This document shows, one piece after another, positions 54,608 through 64,000 of a stretch of DNA of 64,000 nucleotides. Position 1 is the stretch's first letter, and each line of letters opens with the position of its first letter. The notes beneath the pieces are model-generated. The model was not told where the DNA came from. It ran no database searches and was given only the letters and a program-made list of their open reading frames with translations. Source of the DNA: Arenicola marina (taxonomy: Eukaryota; Annelida; Polychaeta; Arenicolidae); contig OZ025265.1 in assembly GCA_964019135.1 (NCBI GenBank), positions 21,489,143 through 21,553,142 of the forward strand. The letters are read 5' to 3'. A program made the translations under genes and the position numbers.

Positions 54608-57600
54608 GATGAGGTCGATGGGAGATATGATGACGTCGATGGGAGATATGATGACGTCCATGGAAGATATGATGACGTCAATGGGACACATGATGACGTC
54701 GATGGGAGATATGATGACGTCGATGGGGGTAATGATGACGTCGAGGGAGATATGATGACGTCGATGGGGGTAATGATGACGTCGAGGGAGATATGATGAC
54801 GTCGATGGGAGATATGATGACGTGGAGGGAAATATAATGTCGATGAAAGATATGATGATGTCGATGGAAGATATGATGACGTCGATGGGAGATAAGATGA
54901 CGTCGATGGGAGATATGATGACGTCGAGGGAGATACGATGACGTCGATGGGAGATATGATGACGTGGATGGAGATATAATGACGTCGATGGGGGCAATGA
55001 TGATATCGATGGAGATATGATGACGCCGATGGGCCGTATGATGAGGCCGATGGGAGATATGATGACGTCGAAGGAGATATGATGACATCGATGGGAGATA
55101 TGATGACGTGGATAGAGATATGATGTCGCTGGGAGATATGATGACGTCGATGGTAGATATGATGACGTCGATGTGAGATATGATGACGTCGATGGGGGAT
55201 ATGATGACGTCGATGGGAGATATGATGACATCGATGGTAGATATGATGACGTCGTTGGGAGATATGATGACGTCGATGGGGGATATGATGACGTCGATGG
55301 GAGATATGATGACGTCGATGGGACATATGATCACGTCGATGGGAGATATGATGACGTCGATGGGAGATATGATGACGTCGAGGGAGATATGATGACGTCC
55401 ATGGGAGATATGATGACGTGGATGGAGATATAATGACGTCGATGGGACCTATAATGATATCGATGGAGATATGATGACGTCGATGGGACGTATGATGACG
55501 TCGATGGGAGATATGATGACGTCGAAGGAGATATGATGACATCGATGGGAGACATGATGACGTCGATGGTAGATATGATGACGTCGATGGTAGATATGAT
55601 GACGTCGATGTGAGATATGATGACGTCGATGGGGGATATGATGACGTCGATGGGAGATATGATGACATCGATGGCAGATATGATGACGTCGTTGGGAGAT
55701 ATGATGACGTCGATGGGGGATATGATGAAGTCGATAGGAGATATGATGTCGCTGAGAGATATGATGTCGCTGGGAGATATGATGATGTCCACGGTAGATA
55801 TGATGACGTCGATGGGGGATATGATGACGTCGATAGGAGATATGATGTCGCTGGGAGATGCGATGACGTCCATGGTAGATATGATGACGTCGATGTGGGA
55901 TATGATGACGTCGATGGGAGATCAGATGACATCGATGGTAGATACGATGACGTCGTGAGGAGATATGATGACGTCGATAGGAGATATGATGACGTCGAGG
56001 GAGATATGATGACGTCGATGGGAGATATGATGACATCGATGGAGATATGATGACGTCGATGGGACATATTATGACGTCGATGGGAGATATGATGACGTAT
56101 AAGGAGATATGATGACGTCGAAGGAGATATGATGACGTCGAAGGAGAGATGATGACGTGGAGGGAAATATGATGTCGATGAAATATATGATGACGTCGAT
56201 GGTAGATATGATGACGTCGACGGGAGATATGATGACGTCGAAGGAGATATGATGACGTCGAGGGAGATATGATGTTGATGAAAGATATGATGATGTCGAT
56301 GGAAGATAAGGTATCGATGGGAGATATGATGACGTCGATTGGAGATATGATGCGTCGATCGGAGATAGGATGCCGTCGATGGGAGATATGATGACGTCGA
56401 TGGGAGATATGATGACGTCGATGGAAGATATGATGACGTCGAGGGAGATATGATGACGTCGATGGGAGATATGATGACGTGGAGGGAAATATGATGTCGA
56501 TGAAATTTATGATGACGTGGAGGGAGATATAATGACGTCGATGGGAGCTATGATGATATCGATGGAGATATGATGACGCCGATGGGTCGTATGATGACGT
56601 GGAGAGAGATATGATGTCGCTGGGAGATATGATGACGTCGATGGTAGATATGATGACGTCGATGTGAGATATCATGACGTCGATGGGGATATGATGACGT
56701 CGATGGGAGATCTAATGACATCGATGGTAGATATGAAGACGTCGTTGGGAGATATGATGACGTCGATGGGGGATATGATGACGTCGATAGGAGATATGAT
56801 GTCGCTGGGAGATATGATGACGTCCATGGTAGATATGATGACGTCGATGGGGGATATGATGTCGTCGATGGGAGATATGATGACGTCGATGGGAGATATG
56901 ATGACATCGATGGTAGATATGATGACGTCGTTGGGAGATATGATGACGTCGAAGGAGATATGATGACGTCGAGGGGAGATATGATGACGTCGATAGGAGA
57001 TATGATGACGTCGAGGGAGATATGATGACGTCGATGGGACATATGATGACGTCGATAGAAGATATGATGACTTTGATGGGAGATATGATGACGTCGAGGG
57101 AAATATGATGTCGATGAAAGATATGATGATGTCGATGGAAGATATGATGACGTCGATGGGAGATAAGATGACGTCGATGGGAGATATGATGACGTCGATG
57201 GGAGATATGATGACGTCGAGGGAGATATGATGACGTCCATGGGAGATATGATGACGTGGATGGAGATATAATGACGTCGATGGGAGCTATGATGATATCG
57301 ATGGAGATATGATGACGTCGATGGGACGTATGATGACGTCGATGGGAGATATGATGACGTCGAAGGAGATATGATGACATCGATGGGAGATATGATGACG
57401 TGGAGAGAGATATGATGTCGCTGGGAGATATGATGACGTCGATGTGAGATATGATGACGTCGATGGGGGATATGATGACGTCGATGGGAGATAGGATGAC
57501 ATCGATGGTAGATATGATGACGTCGTTGAGAGATACGATGACGTCGATATGGGATATGATGACGTCGATGGGAGGTATGATGACGTCGATGGGAGATATG

Positions 57601-60600
57601 ATGACGTCGATGGGAGATATGATGACGTCGAGGGAGATATGATGACGTCGATGGGAGATATGATGACGGGGATGGAGATATAATGACGTCGATGGGACCT
57701 ATAATGATATCGATGGAGATATGATGACGTCGATGGGAGATATCATGACGTGGAGAGAGATATGATGTCGCTGGGAGATATGATGACGTCGATGGTAGAT
57801 ATGATGACGTCGATGTGAGATATGATGATACCGATGGTAGATATGATGACGTCGTTGGGAGATATGATCACGTCGATGGGGGATATGATGACGTCGATAG
57901 GAGATATGATGTCGCTGGGAGATATGATGTCGCTGGGAGATATGATGACGTCCATGGTAGATATGATGACGTCGATGGGGGACATGATGACGTCGATGGG
58001 AGATGTGATGACGTCGATGGGAGATATGATGACATCGATGGTAGATATGATGACGTCGTTGGGAGATATGATGACGTCGAGGGAGATATGATGACGTCGA
58101 TGGGAGATATGATGACATCGATGGAGATATGATGACGTCGATGGGATATATTATGACGTCGATGGGAGATATGATGACGTTGAAGGAGATATGATGACGT
58201 CGGTGAGATATATGATGACATCCAGGGAAATATGATGTTGATGAAAGATATGATGATGTCGATGGAAGATAAGGTATCGATGGGAGATATGATGACGTCG
58301 ATTGGAGATATGATGCGTCGATGGGTGATATGATGACGTCGATGGGACATATGATGACGTCGATGGGATATATGATGACGTCGATGGGAGATATGATGAC
58401 GTCGAGGAAGATATGATGACGTCGATGGGAGACATGATGACGTGGAGGGAAATATGATGTCGATGAAAGATATGATGATGTCGATGGAAGATATGATGAC
58501 GTCGATGGGAGATATGATGACGTCGATGGAACATATGATGACGTCGATGGGACACATGATGACGTCGATGGGAGATATGATGACGTCGATGGGAGATATG
58601 ATGACATCGATGGTAGATATGATGACGTCGTTGGGAGATATGATGACGTCGAAGGAGATATGATGACGTCGAGGGGAGATATGATGACGTCGATAGGAGA
58701 TATGATGACGTCGAGGGAGATATGATGACGTCGATGGGACATATGATGACGTCGATAGGAGATATGATGACTTTGATGGGAGATATGATGACGTCGAGGG
58801 AAATATGATGTCGATGAAAGATATGATGATGTCGATGGAAGATATGATGACGTCGATGGGAGATAAGATGACGTCGATGGGAGATATGATGACGTCGATG
58901 GGAGATATGATGACGTCGAGGGAGATATGATGACGTCCATGGGAGATATGATGACGTGGATGGAGATATAATGACGTCGATGGGAGCTATGATGATATCG
59001 ATGGAGATATGATAACGTCGATGGGACGTATGATGACGTCGATGGGAGATATGATGACGTCGAAGGAGATATGATGACATCGATGGGAGATATGATGACG
59101 TGGAGAGAGATATGATGTCGCTGGGAGATATGATGACGTCGATGTGAGATATGATGACGTCGATGGGGGATATGATGACGTCGATGGGAGATAGGATGAC
59201 ATCGATGGTAGATATGATGACGTCGTTGAGAGATACGATGACGTCGATATGGGATATGATGACGTCGATGGGAGGTATGATGACGTCGATGGGAGATATG
59301 ATGACGTCGATGGGAGATATGATGACGTCGAGGGAGATATGATGACGTCGATGGGAGATATGATGACGGGGATGGAGATATAATGACGTCGATGGGACCT
59401 ATAATGATATCGATGGAGATATGATGACGTCGATGGGAGATATCATGACGTGGAGAGAGATATGATGTCGCTGGGAGATATGATGACGTCGATGGTAGAT
59501 ATGATGACGTCGATGTGAGATATGATGAAGTCGATGGGGGATGTGAGGACGTCGATGAGAGATATGATGATATCGATGGTAGATATGATGACGTCGTTGG
59601 GAGATATGATCACGTCGATGGGGGATATGATGACGTCGATAGGAGATATGATGTCGCTGGGAGATATGATGTCGCTGGGAGATATGATGACGTCCATGGT
59701 AGATATGATGACGTCGATGGGGGACATGATGACGTCGATGGGAGATGTGATGACGTCGATGGGAGATATGATGACATCGATGGTAGATATGATGACGTCG
59801 TTGGGAGATATGATGACGTCGAGGGAGATATGATGACGTCGATGGGAGATATGATGACATCGATGGAGATATGATGACGTCGATGGGATATATTATGACG
59901 TCGATGGGAGATATGATGACGTTGAAGGAGATATGATGACGTCGGTGAGATATATGATGACATCGAGGGAAATATGATGTTGATGAAAGATATGATGATG
60001 TCGATGGAAGATAAGGTATCGATGGGAGATATGATGACGTCGATTGGAGATATGATGCGTCGATGGGTGATATGATGACGTCGATGGGACATATGATGAC
60101 GTCGATGGGATATATGATGACGTCGATGGGAGATATGATGACGTCGAGGGAGATATGATGACGTCGATGGGAGACATGATGACGTGGAGGGAAATATGAT
60201 GTCGATGAAAGATATGATGATGTCGATGGAAGATATGATGACGTCGATGGGAGATATGATGACGTCGATGGAACATATGATGACGTCGATGGGACACATG
60301 ATGACGTCGATGGGAGATATGATGACGTCGATGGGAGATATGATGACGTCGAGGGAGATATGATGACGTCGATGGGAGATATGATGACGTGGAGGGAAAT
60401 ATGATGTCGATGAAAGATATGATGATGTCGATGAAAGATAAGGTATCGATGGGAGATATGCTGCCGTCCATTGGAGATATGATGCGTCGATGGGAGATAG
60501 GATGACGTCGATGGGAGATATGATGACGTCGATGGGAGATATGATGACGTTGATGGGAGATATGATGACGTCGATGGGACACATGATGACGTCGATGGGA

Positions 60601-63120
60601 GATATGATGACGTCGATGGGGAATATGATGACGTCGAGGGAGATATGATGACGTCGATGGGAGATATGATGACGTGGAGGGAAATATGATGTCGATGAAA
60701 GATATGATGATGTCGATGGAAGACATGATGACGTCGATGGGAGATAAGATGACGTCGATGGGAGATATGATGACGTCGATGGGACATATGATGACGTCGA
60801 TGGGAGATATGATGACGTCGATGGGAGATATGATGACGTCGATGGAGATATAATGACGTCGATGGGAGCTATGATGATATCGATGGAGATATGATGACGT
60901 CGATGGGACGTATGATGACGTTGATGAGAGATATGATGACGTGGAGAGAGATATGATGTCGCTGGGAGATATGATGACGTCGATGGTAGATATGATGACG
61001 TCGATGTGAGATATGATGACGTCGATGGAGGATATGATGACGTCGATGGGAGATATGATGACATCGATGGTAGATATGATGACGTCGTTGGGAGATATGA
61101 TGACGTCGATGGGGGATATGATGACGTCGATAGGAGATATGATGTCGCTGGGAGATATGATGACGTCCATGGTAGATATGATGACGTCGATGGGGGATAT
61201 GATGACGTTGAGGGAGATGTGATGACGTCGATGGGAGATATGATGACTTGGAGGGAAATATGATGGCGATGAAAGATATGATGATGTCGATGGGACATAT
61301 GATGACGTCGATGGAAGATAGGATGACGTCGATGGAAGATATGATGACGTAGATGGGACATATGATGACGTCGATGGGAGATATGATGACGTCGATGGAA
61401 GATATGATGACGTCGATGGGACACATGATGACGTCGATGGGAGATATGATGACGTCGATGGGAGATATGATGACGTTGATGGGAGATATGATGACGTCGA
61501 TGGGAGATATGATGACTTGGAGGGAAATATGATGGCGATGAAAGATATGATGATGTCGATGGGACATATGATGACGTCGATGGAAGATAGGATGACGTCG
61601 ATGGAAGATATGATGACGTAGATGGGACATATGATGACGTCGATGGGAGATATCATGACGTCGATAGGAGATATAATGACGTCGAGGGAGATATGATGAC
61701 GTCGATGGGAGATATGATGACGTGGAGGGAAATATGATGTTGATGAAAAATATGATGATGTCGATGGGACATATGATGACGTCGATGGAAGATAGGATGA
61801 CGTCGATGGAAGATATGATGACGTAGATGGGACATATGATGACGTCGATGGGAGATATGATGACGTCGATGGGAGATATGATGACATCGATGGAGATATG
61901 ATGACGTCGATGGGATATATTATGACGTCGATGGGAGATATGATGACGTCGAAGGAGATATGATGACGTCGATGGGAGATATGATGACATCGAGGGAGAT
62001 ATGATGTTGATGAAAGATATGATGATGTCGATGGAAGATAAGCTATCGATGGGAGATATGATGACGTCGATGGGAGATATGATGACGTCGATGGGAGATA
62101 TGATGACGTTGAGGGAGATATGATGACGTCGATGGGAGACATGATGACGTGGAGGGAAATATGATGTCGATGAAAGATATGATGATGTCGATGGAAGATA
62201 TGATGACGTCGATGGGTCACATGATGACGTCGATGGGAGATATGATGACGTCGATGGAAGATATGATGACGTTGAGGGAGATATGATGACGTCGATGGGA
62301 GATATGATGACTTAAAGGGAAATATGATGGCGATGAAAGATATGATGATGTCGATGGGACATATGATGACGTCGATGGAAGATAGGATGACGTCGATGGA
62401 AGATATGATGACGTAGATGGGACATATGATGACGTCGATGGGAGATATGATGACGTCGATGGAAGATATGATGACGTCGATGGGACACATGATGACGTCG
62501 ATGGGAGATATGATGACGTCGATGGGAGATATGATGACGTTGATGGGAGATATGATGACGTCGATGGGAGATATGATGACTTGGAGGGAAATATGATGGC
62601 GATGAAAGATATGATGATGTCGATGGGACATATGATGACGTCGATGGAAGATAGGATGACGTCGATGGAAGATATGATGACGTAGATGGGACATATGATG
62701 ACGTCGATGGGAGATATCATGACGTCGATGGGAGATGTGATGACGTCGAGGGAGATATGATGACGTCGATGGGAGACATGATGACGTGGAGGGAAATATG
62801 ATGTTGATGAAAAATATGATGATGTCGATGGGACATATGATGACGTCGATGGAAGATAGGATGACGTCGATGGAAGATATGATGACGTCGATGGGACATA
62901 TGATGACGTCGATAGGAGATATGATGACGTCGATAGGAGATATAATGACGTCGAGGGAGATATGATGACGTCGATGGGAGATATGATGACGTGGAGGGAA
63001 ATATGATGTCGATGAAAAATATGATGATGTCGATGGAAGATAAGGTGTCGATGGGAGATATGATGACGTCGATGGGAGATATGATGACGTCGATGTAGAA
63101 AAATATGATGACATCGATTA
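54608..63120. repeat. 21-bp satellite array, right block (about 405 units)
   Basis: Same unit and orientation as 50083-52530. It includes a ~1.7-kb higher-order duplication (56870-58580 and 58570-60330) and, from about 61260 on, a shorter higher-order block marked by GACGTAGATGGGACATATG that recurs several times. Open frames of up to 1,073 codons are produced by the 21-bp period; opposite-strand and overlapping frames are equally open, which argues against coding. Confidence 0.97.
56870..60330. repeat. Higher-order tandem duplication within the satellite (~1.70/1.74 kb)
   Basis: Rare variants recur at a fixed offset of 1,700 bases: CTTTGATGGG at 57071 and 58771, GGAGGTATGA at 57571 and 59271, GACGGGGATGG at about 57666 and 59366. 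After about 57830 the offset becomes 1,742, because the first copy lacks two 21-bp units. The duplication is therefore recent. Confidence 0.92.
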
Positions 63121-63600
63121 AGATAAGGAAGATAATGCTCTGGTGCCAGATAATTCGCTGTTGGTAGACGCCAGGGAAGACTCTGGTGCAGGACGTGGTG
63201 CGTCAGAGACAAGCGCCAGTGTTGTACTCTGGTAAGAATATTGGTTTCAAAAGGGACACCATAACCTAGGAATTTACTTGCACATTATGGTGGGGAGGGG
63301 GGGGAGGGGGCAGGGGCTGACAAGGACAGACTTGAACCACGTTTTACCTTGAGTAACCCCACACTTTCTTGAAAAAGGACATGGCATACGTACCCAGTGA
63401 AGCCCGCCACACCGGCCCGACGGCTGACGTATCAGGGCCTAACTGGCTAAAACCGCCGGGCGCGTCGTCCCCCAGGTAATACTCTCCGCTTGCGGGAATA
63501 TACATATGCCTGCATGCCCACGACGCTCGCACGGTTCCTTGGCACTGACAGAACCCTGGTTGCGGCTATAGCCAGCGTGGCCCTGGTGAGAAAAAAAAGA
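63121..63600. other. Satellite flank, nothing recognised
   Basis: G run at about 63292-63310. The rest of the truncated L1-like LINE is not found on this side of the array. No gene is supported. Confidence 0.5.
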
Positions 63601-63605
63601 GATAT

Positions 63606-63800
63606 CATGGTAATTATCCTATTATTTATCATGGCAATTAACCTATTATTTATCATGGTAATTATCATATTATTTATCGTGGCAATTCCCCTATTATTTA
63701 TCATGGTAATTATCATATTATTTATCATGGTAATTCTCAGATCATTTATTATGGTAATTACTAATTATTTATCACGTAATTACCATATTGTTTATCACGG
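63606..63800. repeat. 24-bp AT-rich minisatellite, about 8 copies
   Basis: The unit is close to ATCATGGTAATTATCATATT plus ATTT, with C/T changes. It gives an apparent MINNRIIT protein repeat on the minus strand that is not a gene. Confidence 0.93.
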
Positions 63801-64000
63801 TAAATATCATGATGTTTTTGCGGTGGTCAATATCATGATGTTTTTGCAGTGGTCAATATCATGATGTTTTTGCGGTGGTCAATATCATGATATTTTTGCG
63901 ATGTTAAATATCATGATGTTTTAGCGGTGGTTAATATAATGATGTTTTAGCGGTGGTCAATATCATGATGTTTTTGCAGTGGTCAATATCATGATGTTTT
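63801..64000. repeat. 26-bp minisatellite, continuing past the window end
   Basis: The unit is ATCATGATGTTTTTGCGGTG followed by GTCAAT, about 7-8 copies with G/A and T/C changes. It follows directly on the 24-bp array and shares the ATCATG motif, so one may have seeded the other. Confidence 0.93.

Noticed and set aside
59893-63114. 1,073-codon open frame (repeated PSTSSYL / DVIISPI / SHRRHHI)
   Set aside because: It is a reading of the 21-bp satellite. All three minus frames and two plus frames are similarly open, unit variation is not codon-biased, and the frame merely tracks the array.
50083-63120. CRISPR-like or telomeric repeat array
   Set aside because: Units are contiguous with no unique spacers, and the unit is not a telomere-type short G-rich repeat. 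It is an ordinary minisatellite/satellite.

Overview
This is eukaryotic, animal-type nuclear DNA. The evidence is one class A GPCR gene lacking bacterial features, candidate splice sites, AATAAA polyadenylation signals, LINEs of two clades, tRNA-derived SINEs, many MITEs, and a long 21-bp satellite. The mix (CR1/L2-like and L1/Tx1-like LINEs, Harbinger, CAGGGGCGG-ended MITEs, abundant G/C homopolymer runs) suits a repeat-rich marine invertebrate, perhaps a lancelet-like deuterostome. The species call is a guess. Nearly everything here is transposon or tandem-repeat DNA, and only one host protein gene is clear.

Layout. 1-18,000: intergenic DNA with short dispersed repeats, two copies of a MITE with a palindromic core, a TTAA-ended MITE, a TA-flanked MITE, SINEs, decayed LINE tails and a solo LTR at 17171-17781. 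18,838-22,465: an almost complete CR1/L2-like LINE (endonuclease plus reverse transcriptase) spoiled by only two in-frame stops. 23,351-34,515: a nest of insertions. A LINE is split by a CAGGGG-ended MITE and by a ~6.9-kb inverted-repeat insertion; the latter contains a broken Harbinger transposon, which itself contains a ~955-bp MITE. 36,781-39,950: the GPCR gene, with a candidate upstream signal-peptide exon. 41,700-48,300: more MITEs, a LINE 3' end, a palindromic element whose centre is a 200-N assembly gap, and a SINE.

48,721-50,082 is the 3' part of an L1/Tx1-like LINE on the minus strand. It is cut off in mid-reverse-transcriptase by the 21-bp satellite (50,083-52,530 and 54,608-63,120). 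The satellite is interrupted by a young 2.07-kb element with 366-bp inverted repeats, an 8-bp target duplication and a fragment of a PIF1-type helicase. The very long open frames in the satellite (up to 1,073 codons) are an artefact of a unit length divisible by three and should not be annotated as genes. The window ends in two further AT-rich tandem arrays.

The genes do not form a pathway. The GPCR is a host receptor; the rest is mobile-element machinery in several stages of decay. The most unusual structures are the helicase-bearing inverted-repeat element inside the satellite, the multi-level nest, and the Harbinger element whose termini are built of degenerate CGGT-type repeats.
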